A stretch of DNA of 64,000 bases, taken from contig NZ_CP082273.1 in assembly GCF_019880385.1 (NCBI RefSeq), forward strand, positions 62,001-126,000, read 5' to 3'. Made by a program: the position numbers and the translations under genes. Below, piece after piece: positions 11,378-20,203 of the stretch; position 1 is the first letter of the stretch, and each line of letters starts with the position of its first letter. The notes under the pieces were generated by a model, which was given only the letters and a program-made list of their open reading frames with translations, was not told the origin of the DNA and ran no database searches. The DNA is from Nocardioides coralli. GTDB lineage: Bacteria > Actinomycetota > Actinomycetes > Propionibacteriales > Nocardioidaceae.

Positions 11378-11941
11378 TCAGTGCAGCCCGAGCGCGCCGA
11401 GCGCCATCTCGGTCAGCAGCGTCCGCATCGCGTCGTCGGGGAGCAGGCCGCTGTGCGGCGTGGAGTTGATGAGCCCGAAGGAGACGTGGGCCATCGCCCG
11501 GGCCCGGTCGGCGCGCAGCCCCGGGTGGCGGCGCCGCAGCTGCGCGGCCCACACGTCGACGTACTCCCGCTGCAGGGTGCGGACCCGCTCGCGGGCCTCG
11601 GGCGGCAGTGACTCCCAGTCGCGGTCCTGGACCACGATCAGCGGGCGGTGCCGCACCGCGAAGTCGACGTGCCAGGCCACCAGCGCCCGGACGGCGGCGT
11701 CGGCGTCGGCGGCCTCGGCCACCCGGGCCCGGCCGACGGCGAGCAGCTCCTCGCTGATCGAGACCAGCATCTCGGCGAGGATCGCGTCCTTGGAGGGGAA
11801 GTGCTTGTAGAGCGCGGGTCCCGATATCCCGCAGGCCCGGCCGAGCTCGGCGACCGACACCCCGTGGAAGCCACGGGCCGCGAAGAGCTCCGCGGCCGTC
11901 GCGAGCAGCTGCTCGCGACGGGTCACGGCCTCGGTCGTCAT
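11378..11941 (-). CDS. TetR/AcrR-family transcriptional regulator
   Basis: 187 aa. The N-terminal HTH is typical (LLATAAELFAARGFHGVSV, then ISGPALYKHFPSKDAIL at about 37-53), followed by a helical ligand domain. The gene is divergent from the acyl-CoA reductase operon. The start is placed at ATG 11941 because the palindrome GGTTA-N8-TAACC begins exactly 25 nt upstream and holds a -10-like TAACCT; a GTG at 11947 is the alternative. The same palindrome at the same spacing precedes the methylcrotonyl-CoA carboxylase operon at 29498, so this repressor probably controls itself and that operon. By analogy it may correspond to mycobacterial BkaR (Rv2506), which sits beside accD1/accA1; that equivalence is inference from memory. 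Confidence 0.92.
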   Translation of the reverse strand: MTTEAVTRREQLLATAAELFAARGFHGVSVAELGRACGISGPALYKHFPSKDAILAEMLVSISEELLAVGRARVAEAADADAAVRALVAWHVDFAVRHRPLIVVQDRDWESLPPEARERVRTLQREYVDVWAAQLRRRHPGLRADRARAMAHVSFGLINSTPHSGLLPDDAMRTLLTEMALGALGLH

Positions 11942-11948
11942 GCCCACA

Positions 11949-11966
11949 GGTTAGTGGTTGTTAACC
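11949..11966. promoter_or_regulatory. Candidate TetR operator (copy A) overlapping tetR promoter
   Basis: Minus-strand sequence GGTTAACAACCACTAACC, arms GGTTA/TAACC with an 8-nt spacer, followed by TGTGGGC and the ATG of tetR. TAACCT within and just after the site is positioned as the -10 of a leaderless promoter. It lies 49 nt from the start of the divergent acyl-CoA reductase operon, so it could affect both. Confidence 0.75.
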
Positions 11967-12014
11967 CCGCGGGGGGTCTTGTCCTCCCCGCGCAGGCTTC
12001 CTAGGTTGTCGTGC

Positions 12015-14315
12015 GTGGCCGGTGAGCAGGGAGTGACGCCCGGGATGGTCGAGCGACTCGCCGGCCGGACGGTGCTGGTGACCGGTGTCACCGGCTTCGT
12101 CGGGGAGGCGCTACTGCACCTCATGCTCGACCGCTCACCCGCCACCACCGCGGTCGTGCTCGTACGTCGTCGCGGCAGCACCAGCGCCGAGGACCGCGTC
12201 CGCAGCCTGCTGGGCAAGCCGATCTTCGCCGACGCGGTCGCGCGTGCCGGTGGTGTCGACGCCCTGCTGGCCGGGCCGGTACGGGTCGTCGAGGGCGACC
12301 TCGCCGACCCGCCGCCGCTGCCTGCCGACGTCGACGCGGTCGTCCACTGCGCCGGCGACGTCTCCTTCGACCCGCCGGTCGACGAGGGCTTCCAGGTCAA
12401 CGTGCAGGGACCGCGGATGTTGCTGCAGCGGGTCCGTGAGGTCGGCGACCACGTGCACTACGTGCACGTCTCGACCGCCTACGTCTCCGGCCGGCGTCGT
12501 GGCACGGTCGTGGAGGGCCCGGTCGAGCACGACGTCGACGTGGAGACCGAGCTCGGCTGGGGGCTGGCGCAGCGGGCGGTGGCCGAGGCTCGTTCCCGCA
12601 GCAGCGAGGTGCTCGCGAAGCTGCGCCGACGTGCCGAGCGGGAGCACGGCCGGGCCGGACCGATCTCCTCGGCCGCCGACACCGAGCAGCGGCGCAAGGA
12701 TTGGGTGCGCGACCAGCTGGTCCGCCTCGGCACCGAGCGCGCGCGCAGCCTCGGGTGGACCGACTGCTACACCTTCACCAAGGCGCTGGGGGAGCGGGTC
12801 GCCGAGGCCCACGCGGCCCACGCCCCCGTCTCGATCGTCCGCCCCAGCATCATCGAGTCGGCGCTCGAGCAGCCCCACCCGGGCTGGATCGAGGGCTTCA
12901 AGATGGCCGAGCCGCTGATCCTGGCCTACGGCCGCGGCGAGCTGCCGGAGTTCCCGGCCGCGGCCGACACGGTGGTCGACATCGTCCCGGTCGACCACGT
13001 GGTCGCGGCGATCCTCGCCGTGCTGACCGCGCCGCCCGAGGCGGGCGCGCCGGCGTACTTCCACATCAGCTCGGGTGCCCGCAACCCGCTCACCTTCGGG
13101 CGCCTCTACCGCTGCGTGCGCGAGTACTTCGACGCCCACCCGTTCGTCGTCGGCGACCGCGGCGCGGCCCGGCTCCCCGACTGGCGGCTGCCCGGGGCCG
13201 CCTCGGTCGAGCGGCTGCTGGTGGCCAGTGAGCGCGCCCACAAGGTCGCCGACTACCTCGTCGCGCGTGCTCCCCGCGCCGACCGCACCCGCGACCTCGC
13301 CCGCCGCCTCGACCGGCAGCAGCGCCGGCTGGAGTTCCTGCGGCGCTACCTCGACCTCTACCGCGAGTACGCCGAGGCGGACCTCCGCTTCGACGACCGC
13401 CACACCCGGGCCCTCTTCGAGGGCCTCGGCACCGACGACCAGCGCGCCTTCTGCTTCGACACCGCGGTCATCGACTGGGACCACTACCTCAAGGAGGTCC
13501 ACTGCCCGGCCGTCACCGAGCCGATCCGCCGCATGGACGAGGCCCGGCGCGGCCGCAAGCGCTCCGCACCGGCCATGCGCACCCTGGGGGCGCAGTCCGG
13601 CGACGCCGGCGAGGTGGCGGCCTTCTTCGACATGGACGGGACCCTGCTGTCCTCCAACGTCGTCGAGACCTATCTGTGGCTGCGGCTCGGTGAGATGTCC
13701 GTCGGGGAGCGGGCCGGCGAGCTCGGCCGGATCGCCTCCCGGCTGCCGGGCCTGGTGCGCGCCGAGCGACGCGACCGCGGCACCTTCCTGCGCGCCATCT
13801 ACAAGGAGTACGCCGGCGCCCGGCTCGCCGACCTCGAGGCACTCGCCGACGAGGTGCTCGTCGACCACGTGCTCGCCCGCCTGGCCCCTGCCGCGGTGCG
13901 CCGGGTGCGGGAGCACCGGGCCGCGGGTCACCGCACCGTGCTGATCACCGGGGCGATCGCGCCCCTCACCCGGCCCCTCGCGCCGCTCTTCGACCACGTC
14001 GAGGCCGCGGAGCTCGCCGTCGACGACCGCGGCGTGTGCACCGGCGCGCTGGCCCGGTCGCCGCTGACCGGGGAGTCGCGGGCGGCGTGGATGCGGCACT
14101 GGGCGGACCGCCACGGCGTCGACATCGGCGCCTCCTTCGGCTACGCCGACAGCCACTCCGACCTGCCGCTGCTCCAGGCGGTCGGCCACCCGGTCGCGGT
14201 CTCTCCCGACGTCTCGCTGTTCCGTCACGCCCGCCGGCACCACTGGCCGATCGTCGACTGGAAGAGCGCCGACTCCGCCTCCCGCAGCCTCAACCCGGTG
14301 GGTGGTGGCCGGTGA
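12015..14315 (+). CDS. Alcohol-forming fatty acyl-CoA reductase fused to HAD-IB phosphatase
   Basis: 766 aa, two modules. Residues about 15-500 form a fatty acyl-CoA reductase: Rossmann motif TGVTGFVG (23-30) followed by LVRRRGSTSAEDRV, then STAYVSG, catalytic YTFTK (252-256), and a FAR C-terminal type signature FCFDTAVIDWDHYL (about 480-493). From about residue 535 a HAD subfamily IB phosphatase begins with DMDGT (539-543) and ends with GYADSHSDLPLL, the second aspartate motif. Expected activity is reduction of fatty acyl-CoA to aldehyde or alcohol plus a phosphomonoester hydrolysis. GTG 12015 has TAGGTT 7 nt upstream (leaderless); ATG 12045 is an alternative. It is the first gene of a four-gene operon. 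Confidence 0.88.
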   Translation: MAGEQGVTPGMVERLAGRTVLVTGVTGFVGEALLHLMLDRSPATTAVVLVRRRGSTSAEDRVRSLLGKPIFADAVARAGGVDALLAGPVRVVEGDLADPPPLPADVDAVVHCAGDVSFDPPVDEGFQVNVQGPRMLLQRVREVGDHVHYVHVSTAYVSGRRRGTVVEGPVEHDVDVETELGWGLAQRAVAEARSRSSEVLAKLRRRAEREHGRAGPISSAADTEQRRKDWVRDQLVRLGTERARSLGWTDCYTFTKALGERVAEAHAAHAPVSIVRPSIIESALEQPHPGWIEGFKMAEPLILAYGRGELPEFPAAADTVVDIVPVDHVVAAILAVLTAPPEAGAPAYFHISSGARNPLTFGRLYRCVREYFDAHPFVVGDRGAARLPDWRLPGAASVERLLVASERAHKVADYLVARAPRADRTRDLARRLDRQQRRLEFLRRYLDLYREYAEADLRFDDRHTRALFEGLGTDDQRAFCFDTAVIDWDHYLKEVHCPAVTEPIRRMDEARRGRKRSAPAMRTLGAQSGDAGEVAAFFDMDGTLLSSNVVETYLWLRLGEMSVGERAGELGRIASRLPGLVRAERRDRGTFLRAIYKEYAGARLADLEALADEVLVDHVLARLAPAAVRRVREHRAAGHRTVLITGAIAPLTRPLAPLFDHVEAAELAVDDRGVCTGALARSPLTGESRAAWMRHWADRHGVDIGASFGYADSHSDLPLLQAVGHPVAVSPDVSLFRHARRHHWPIVDWKSADSASRSLNPVGGGR

Positions 14316-15523
14316 TGATCGCGCTGGAGATGTACCGGTCGCTGCCGCGGCAGATCGCCGGCCGCGCTGTCGGGGCGCGGCTGCCCGGGGCGCTGTCCGG
14401 CCTGGCCGCGCTGCGCCTGGTCAGCCACGACGAGCCGCGGGTGACGCGGGAGGGCTGGGCGCGCGCACGGACCCGGCTGTCGGGCATCTGCGGCTCCGAC
14501 CTCGGTGCTCTCGCCGGCCGCACCAGCCTCTACTTCTCGCCTGTCGTCTCCTTCCCGTTCGTGCCCGGCCACGAGGTGGTCGCCGACCTCCTCGACGACT
14601 GCGGCGATCTGCCGAAGGGCAGCCGCGTCGTGATCGACCCCGTGCTGTCCTGCGCTGCGCGGGGGGTCGAGCCGTGCGACGGGTGCGCCGACGAGGCCAC
14701 CAACCGCTGTGACCGCATCACCGTCGGCGACGTGTCGCCCGGCCTGCAGACCGGCTTCTGCTCCGACACCGGCGGCGGCTGGGGCGAGGTGCTGGCGGTG
14801 CACCGCAGCCAGGTGCACCCCGTCCCCGACGGCATGAGCGACGAGCAGGCGGTCTGGATCGAGCCGATGGCCTGCGCGGTCCACACGGCGTTGCGCGCCG
14901 CGATCCGCGACAACGACCGGGTGCTGGTCAGTGGTGCCGGCGCTGTGGGGCTGCTGGCGACGTACGCCGTGCGCAGCCTGACCAGCGCGGGACCCATCAC
15001 CGTGGTGGCCAAGCACGACCACCAGCGTGAGCTCGCGCTGCTGCTGGGGGCCACCGACGTCGTGACACCGGGCGAGGCCCTGAGCCGGGTCCGCCGCGCC
15101 ACCCGGGCCTTCCAGCTGCGGCCGGTGATGGGCTCGCCCTACCTGCTCGGCGGCATCGACGTCGCGATCGACGCGGTCGGCAGCAAGGCGTCCCTCGAGC
15201 TGGCGATGCACGCGACCCGACCCGGTGGCCGGGTGGTGCTCTCCGGGATGCCGGCGCCGGCCGACCTGTCGGCTGCCTGGTTCCGCGAGCTCGAGATCGT
15301 GGGCTCCTACGCCTCGGCCCGCCGCGAGCCAATCGGGTCGGCGGGGGGTCGAGGAGCCTTCGACCTCGCCACCGAGCTGGTCGCCGCCGAGGCCGTGCAG
15401 CAGCTCGCCGACCGGATCGCCACCTACCCCTTACACCGCTGGCGCGAGGCCCTCGACCACGCGCAGGGCGCTGGCCGGCTGGGCACCGTCAAGGTCACCT
15501 TCGACCCGAGGAGCCGCAGATGA
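14315..15523 (+). CDS. Zinc-dependent medium-chain alcohol dehydrogenase
   Basis: 402 aa MDR protein. The catalytic zinc Cys is in GICGSDLGAL and the zinc His in VPGHEVV. Structural-zinc-like cysteines occur in the loop from CAARGVEPCDGC to NRC. The cofactor motif SGAGAVGLLATYAV is present, and AIDAVGSKASLELAM is typical of polyol or threonine dehydrogenase relatives. The ATG shares its A with the TGA of the reductase gene (TGATG). Within this operon it could interconvert the fatty alcohol and aldehyde or oxidise a polyol headgroup; the sequence does not decide. Confidence 0.9.
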   Translation: MIALEMYRSLPRQIAGRAVGARLPGALSGLAALRLVSHDEPRVTREGWARARTRLSGICGSDLGALAGRTSLYFSPVVSFPFVPGHEVVADLLDDCGDLPKGSRVVIDPVLSCAARGVEPCDGCADEATNRCDRITVGDVSPGLQTGFCSDTGGGWGEVLAVHRSQVHPVPDGMSDEQAVWIEPMACAVHTALRAAIRDNDRVLVSGAGAVGLLATYAVRSLTSAGPITVVAKHDHQRELALLLGATDVVTPGEALSRVRRATRAFQLRPVMGSPYLLGGIDVAIDAVGSKASLELAMHATRPGGRVVLSGMPAPADLSAAWFRELEIVGSYASARREPIGSAGGRGAFDLATELVAAEAVQQLADRIATYPLHRWREALDHAQGAGRLGTVKVTFDPRSRR

Positions 15524-17103
15524 GCCGACCCGGATTCGTGCTGGAGGTCGACGACCGCACCCCGCCGCTCGTGGTGCACGAGGGCGAGGGCTTCCGCCTC
15601 GAGCGGTTCCCGCTCGGCACCCGCGTGGTCTACCCGCCCGAGTCGCTGCCGACCGTGCCCGACGTCGACGAGGCGATCCGCGACGCGTTGCTCCACCCGG
15701 TGGACGCCGACCCGCTGCCGACCCTGCTGAAGCCCGGCATGAGGCTGACGATCGCCTTCGACGACCTGTCGTTGCCGCTGCCGCCGATGCGCGCGCCCGA
15801 CATCCGGCAGCGGATCATCGAGGCGGTGCTGCAGATGGCCGCCGACGCCGGCGTCGACGACGTGGTGCTCATCGCGGCCAACGCGCTCCACCGCCGGATG
15901 ACGGACGCGGAGCTCCGCCACATCGTCGGCGAGCGCGTCTTCCGCTCCTTCCACCCGCAGGGGCTCCTCTACAACCACGACGCCGAGGACCGGTCGAACC
16001 TCGCCCACCTCGGGCTCACCGACCAGGGCGAGGACGTCGAGATCAACAAGCGGGCCGCCGAGTCGGACCTGCTGGTCTACGTCAACGTCAACCTCGTCGC
16101 GATGGACGGCGGCCACAAGTCGGTGCCGATCGGGCTGGCGTCGTACAAGTCCCTGCGCCACCACCACAACGCCCAGACGATGGTGCGGTCCCACTCCTTC
16201 ATGGACCACAAGCGGTCCCACCTCCACCACTCCGCCTGGCGGATGGGGCGGTTGCTGCGCGAGCACCTCAACGTCTTCCAGATCGAGACCACCCTCGACA
16301 ACAAGGTCTTCCCGCCCCCCTACGACTTCCTGATGAAGCGCGAGTGGGAGTGGTCGGTGCGCGACCAGGCCAGCCTGCTCGCCGTACGCCGCGGCCTGGC
16401 CGTCGCCCCCAAGCGGCTGCGCCACCGGATGTTCCACGACCTGCGGGCGCCCTACGGCCTGACCGGGATCAACGCCGGCGAGACCGAGGCCGTCCACGAG
16501 CGGACCATCGCCGCGGTCCACCGCCAGCAGCTGGTGGAGGTCGACGGGCAGTCAGACGTGATGGTGATGGGGGTGCCCTACCTCGGTCCCTACAACGTCA
16601 GCTCGGTGATGAACCCGATCCTCGCCACCTGCATGGGGCTGGGCTACTACTTCAACTCCTACCGCGGCGCGCCCGTGGTGCGGCGCGGCGGGGCGGTCAT
16701 CCTCTACCACCCGCTGCAGGCCGACTTCGACGTGCTCCACCACCCCTCCTACGTCGACTTCTACGAGGAGGTGCTGGCCGAGTCCACGGACCCGGCCGTG
16801 GTCGAGGCCAAGTACGAGCAGCAGTTCGCCACAGACCCCTGGTACATCCACCTCTACCGCACCTCGCACGCCTACCACGGCGTCCACCCCTTCTACATGT
16901 GGTACTGGGCAGCGCACGCCATGGACCACGTCGGCGACGTGATCTGGGTCGGTGCCGACCGGCAGGTGGCCAGGCGGCTGGGCTTCCGCGCGGCCAGCAG
17001 CCTGCCCGACGCCCTGGAGATGGCGCGCGACACCGTCGGCGACAGCCCCTCCATCACCTACCTGCACAACCCGCCCCACCTGCTCGCCGACGTGAGGACG
17101 TGA
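15520..17103 (+). CDS. LarA-like (lactate racemase N-terminal, DUF2088) protein
   Basis: 527 aa, roughly 100 residues longer than lactate racemase LarA. LarA-type motifs are visible: FDDLSLPLPPM (80-90), NALHRRMTDAEL (121-132, His124), YNHDAED (151-157, His153), GGHKSVPIG with Lys200 where LarA carries the cofactor-binding lysine, and a His triplet (214-216). LarA enzymes use a nickel-pincer nucleotide to racemise or epimerise 2-hydroxy acids. The biosynthesis genes larB and larC are present at 59.5-61.4 kb. The start overlaps the dehydrogenase stop (ATGA). Activity on a hydroxylated lipid precursor or sugar acid is inference; true catalysis requires confirming the metal-binding residues. Confidence 0.83.
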   Translation: MSRPGFVLEVDDRTPPLVVHEGEGFRLERFPLGTRVVYPPESLPTVPDVDEAIRDALLHPVDADPLPTLLKPGMRLTIAFDDLSLPLPPMRAPDIRQRIIEAVLQMAADAGVDDVVLIAANALHRRMTDAELRHIVGERVFRSFHPQGLLYNHDAEDRSNLAHLGLTDQGEDVEINKRAAESDLLVYVNVNLVAMDGGHKSVPIGLASYKSLRHHHNAQTMVRSHSFMDHKRSHLHHSAWRMGRLLREHLNVFQIETTLDNKVFPPPYDFLMKREWEWSVRDQASLLAVRRGLAVAPKRLRHRMFHDLRAPYGLTGINAGETEAVHERTIAAVHRQQLVEVDGQSDVMVMGVPYLGPYNVSSVMNPILATCMGLGYYFNSYRGAPVVRRGGAVILYHPLQADFDVLHHPSYVDFYEEVLAESTDPAVVEAKYEQQFATDPWYIHLYRTSHAYHGVHPFYMWYWAAHAMDHVGDVIWVGADRQVARRLGFRAASSLPDALEMARDTVGDSPSITYLHNPPHLLADVRT

Positions 17104-17107
17104 GGTC

Positions 17108-18037
17108 GTGAGCAGCCTGATCCGGGACACGGTCGACGACGTCCGTACCGTCGCGCGCGGGTGGCGCTGGGGCCGCCGGTCGATGGTGCCGCGGTCGGCC
17201 GAGCCGTTCGTCCCACCGGCGGAGCAGACCATCTTCCCGACCGACTGGTCGCGGACCCCGGTCGCCAACGCGGTGCGCGACGTGGTGCAGAAGGCGGGGC
17301 TCGAGCCGCTGCTGCGCTCCCAGGTCCGGACCCAGGTCGAGGGGCTCGACGTGCTCGACCGGGTCGAGGGGCCGGTCATCTTCGTGGCCAACCATGCCTC
17401 CCACCTCGACACCCCGCTGATCCTGCTCTCCCTGCCCGACGCCTGGCGACGGCGCACGGCGGTGGCGGCCGCAGCGGACTACTTCTTCGACACCTGGTGG
17501 CGTGCAGTGGGCTCGGCGATGGTGTTCAACACCTTCCCGATCGACCGTCGCGGGGGCCGGATGGCGACCACGCCCGGCGACGTCCTCGACGACGGCTGGA
17601 GCCTGGTGATCTTCCCGGAGGGGACCCGCTCACCCGACGGGTGGATGCAGCGCTTCCAGCTGGGCGCGGCCTGGCTGGCGGTTCAGCACGGCGTCCCGGT
17701 GGTGCCGATCGCCCACCGCGGCACCTACGCCGCCATGCCCCGCGGCCGGAACTGGCCGGTCCCGGGTCGGCGACTGCTGACGATCAGGTTCGGCGAGCCG
17801 CTGGTGGCCGGTCCCGACGAGAGCGCCCGCGACTTCGCGCCGCGGCTCCGGCAGGCGGTGGCGACGTTGCTCGACGAGGACCGCACGACGTGGTGGGAGG
17901 CGCGCCGTCGCGCTGCCCAGGGGGAGACCCCGGATCCCGGAGGCCCGCAGGTCGCCCGGTGGCGTCGGGTCTGGGAGCAGACGGCGTCGCCGACCGGCGA
18001 CGAGACCAGGCGTCGGCCGCGCGCCTGGCGCCGCTGA
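17108..18037 (+). CDS. 1-acyl-sn-glycerol-3-phosphate acyltransferase-like protein (PlsC family)
   Basis: 309 aa. The acyltransferase HX4D motif is seen as NHASHLDTPLIL (about residues 98-109), with the lysophosphatidate-binding FPEGTRSPDG (about 174-183) and a VVPIAHRGTY block. A longer than usual N-terminal stretch precedes the catalytic domain. It starts 4 nt after the LarA-like gene with GTGAGG as a weak Shine-Dalgarno, so it is the last gene of the operon. It should transfer an acyl chain to a hydroxyl of a phosphorylated or lipid acceptor at the membrane. Confidence 0.9.
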   Translation: MSSLIRDTVDDVRTVARGWRWGRRSMVPRSAEPFVPPAEQTIFPTDWSRTPVANAVRDVVQKAGLEPLLRSQVRTQVEGLDVLDRVEGPVIFVANHASHLDTPLILLSLPDAWRRRTAVAAAADYFFDTWWRAVGSAMVFNTFPIDRRGGRMATTPGDVLDDGWSLVIFPEGTRSPDGWMQRFQLGAAWLAVQHGVPVVPIAHRGTYAAMPRGRNWPVPGRRLLTIRFGEPLVAGPDESARDFAPRLRQAVATLLDEDRTTWWEARRRAAQGETPDPGGPQVARWRRVWEQTASPTGDETRRRPRAWRR

Positions 18038-18073
18038 GCCAGGCCCTCTTTTTCGGGGTGGCGGGGTGGGCCG

Positions 18074-18571
18074 CTAGCGCAGGCCCATGGAGCCGGACAC
18101 GTCGGGCTCCCACGGGAGCTTCTCGTCCTCGGCGATCTGCGCGTCCAGGGCCGCGGCGACGTCCTCGGGCCACGGTGCGGTGCGGCGCGTCTCCATGTCG
18201 ATGTGGAGGAAGATCTCCTCCATCACGAAGCTGAGCCGCTGGTGCGACTCGTCCAGCAGGTAGACCAGGGCGTGCGCGGCCCGCTCCGAGCGGCCGAGCA
18301 GCCGCACCCGCGCCGACATCCGGTCACCCGTGCGCATCTCGGACAGGTAGGTGAGGTGGTGCTCCGCCGAGAAGCAGGCGTGCCCCTGCGCCGGCCACAT
18401 CTGCGGGATCCCCTGGGCGACCAGGGACTCGTCGAGCCCCTCGCTGGCGATGCCGGTGTAGTGGCGGACGTTGAGGTGGCCGTTGGCGTCCTCGAAGGCG
18501 ATCGGGACCGGCTGCTCGACGTACGCCGGGAGCTCGACGAGCTGCTCGTAGGTGGGGTGCGGTGCGCTCAC
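18074..18571 (-). CDS. Acyl-CoA thioesterase, hotdog fold (4HBT family)
   Basis: 165 aa. The hotdog signature is FEDANGHLNVRHY near residue 25, followed by a long central helix and strands (HHLTYLSEMRTGDRMSARVRLL). The GTG start at 18571 is 10 nt downstream of the end of the frameshifted gene, so the two form one transcript running away from the plus-strand lipid operon (convergent with the PlsC gene, 36 nt apart). Likely hydrolysis of a short or medium acyl-CoA. Confidence 0.85.
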   Translation of the reverse strand: MSAPHPTYEQLVELPAYVEQPVPIAFEDANGHLNVRHYTGIASEGLDESLVAQGIPQMWPAQGHACFSAEHHLTYLSEMRTGDRMSARVRLLGRSERAAHALVYLLDESHQRLSFVMEEIFLHIDMETRRTAPWPEDVAAALDAQIAEDEKLPWEPDVSGSMGLR

Positions 18572-18581
18572 GGCCGCGAGC

Positions 18582-18979
18582 CTACGGGTGGTCGGGGGCG
18601 GTGAGTCCGTCGGGATCCTGGCGCACCGGCAGGTGGGCGAGGGCGGCCTGCACCAGTGCCGTCCGTGCCTTGACCGTGACCGCCCGGCGGACCTTGCCAG
18701 GCCGTCGTCCACCAGACCCTCGACGGTGTCCCGCACCTGGGCGTCGGTGAAGGTGGGCCGTGTCCCGGGCGCGACCTCGACGTCCGGCAGCGCCGTCAGC
18801 ACCGGCAGCAGCTGGGTGCCGAGCCCGTCGAGGAGCTGGAAGCGCTGGTAGCGGTCCATCTCCTCCCACACGGTGTCGATGTCGGCCCGGCCGCGACGGA
18901 CGTCCTTGCGCTGGGCTGCCAGGACCCCCTTGGCGGCGCCGGTCAGCGCCGCGGTGAGCTCGTGCTCGCTGAATCGCAT
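18582..18979 (-). pseudogene. Conserved actinobacterial protein of unknown function, frameshifted
   Basis: From ATG 18979 the frame reads MRFSEHELTAALTGAAKG through FTDAQVRDTVEGLVDDGL, then loses coherence near 18697. A second frame continues sensibly as GKVRRAVTVKARTALVQAAL and ends in TAG at 18582. Insertion of one G on the minus strand (CTGGCAAG to CTGGGCAAG) restores a continuous product of about 131 aa. This is either a recent single-base deletion or a sequencing error in a G run. The function is unknown; it is mostly helical with no membrane segment. Confidence 0.7.
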
Positions 18980-19099
18980 GGCTCCAGCATGGCTGACGCC
19001 GCTCCGGTGACCCGGCACGGCACCCTCGTGGTGACTGGCGCGTAACCCCGGTCACACATGCCCGTTAGGGCTCCGGGAGGGATGACCAAGGAGTAGCCC

Positions 19100-20203
19100 A
19101 TGCCCCAGGTCCGCCAGGCCGCCAGCCGCGCCCTGCCCAGGATCGCCCTGCTCGTCGGACCCGCCCTCGTGGTGGGCCTCAGCACCCCGGCCGTCGCCGC
19201 GAAGGCGCCCGAACCGGGAGAGATGCGCGGTGCGGGGGTCGTGCAGACCGGCTGGTGGTCGCGGGTCAACGAGCCGCCGCCCGAGACGGGCCTGCTGGCC
19301 CCGCCCGACGTCCCGGCTCCCGCCGCCCCGGCGGGCACGCTGCCCGTCGCGGTGGCCAACGGCGAGCGCGAACGGATCTCGGCGATCGAGTTCTCGCTGC
19401 GCGGCGAGCCTGAGGGCGTCGTCGACACGCTCCAGCTGTCCTTGCGCGAGTCCACCGAACCGGGGGCGCAGGTCAGTGCCCAGCTGGCGGCGATCTCGGC
19501 CTGCCCGGTGGCGGAGTCGTCGTGGATCGGCCGCGACAACAGCCGCTGGGCCAACCGCCCGCTCTTCGACTGCGACCTCGGGGCCGTCCCGGGCACCCGC
19601 GACGACAACGGCGTGTGGACCTTCGACCTGACCGTCCTCGCCACGCAGTGGCTCTCGTCGAGTCACACCGACTCGACAGCCGTGGTGCTGGTGGGCGAGC
19701 AGGCCGGGGCGAACGGCGAGCCGCTGACCTTCCAGGTCGCCTTCGACGGCGTGCAGGCCGATGGAGTCGGTGTCCTGGCGCGGACGTCGCCGCCGTTGGC
19801 GGCTGCCCCGGCCCCCGACGCCACGCCGGCGAGCCCGGGCGGGGGCGGGAGCGGTGACACCTACGCGGGTGGCGGCACGGCCGGGTCGGGACCCGTGAGC
19901 GACGCGGGTGGCCTGCCCGGCGCCGTCGACGGCCCGGCTCCTGAGCCGGCACCCGAGGCCGCCGCACCGGGTGAGGAGCAGCAGCTCGCGCCCGCCGCCG
20001 CGTCCCCGCTTCCCTGGTACTCCGGCATCCCACGCTCGGGGCTCCTGCTGCTGGTGCTGGGCCTCGCGCTGGCCTACCTGCTGATGCTGGCCAACGGCCC
20101 GGCCGCACAGCCCAGCGGCGTCTCCCAGCGCCGCGGCGTCAGCCGCGCCCTCGACCGGATGCGCGAGACGGGCGCCCGGCTGGCGGGGAGGTCCGGCTCG
20201 TGA
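19100..20203 (+). CDS. Secreted, C-terminally membrane-anchored beta-domain protein
   Basis: 367 aa. An N-terminal signal peptide ([21 protein letters not shown], cleavage near residue 34) is followed by a beta-sandwich-like domain (about 60-230) containing [13 protein letters not shown], two cysteines (AISACPVAE and LFDCDLG), and [15 protein letters not shown], a carbohydrate-binding-like pattern. A Gly/Pro/Ala-rich linker (about 235-310) leads to a single membrane helix ([19 protein letters not shown]) and a short basic cytoplasmic tail. Shine-Dalgarno AAGGAG is at 19089-19094. The stop overlaps the GTG of the Liv binding protein, so it is the first gene of the transporter operon. No enzyme motif is recognised. 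Confidence 0.8.

Noticed and set aside
18038..18073. Possible terminator between the PlsC and thioesterase genes
   Set aside because: There is a T-rich stretch (CTCTTTTTC) but the flanking stem pairs poorly, so no terminator is claimed.
19042..19055. GTAAC-CCCG-GTCAC near the start of the secreted beta-protein gene
   Set aside because: It resembles the TGTAAC-N5-GTTAC motif but has a 4-nt spacer and a mismatch in one arm, so it is not counted as a fourth copy.
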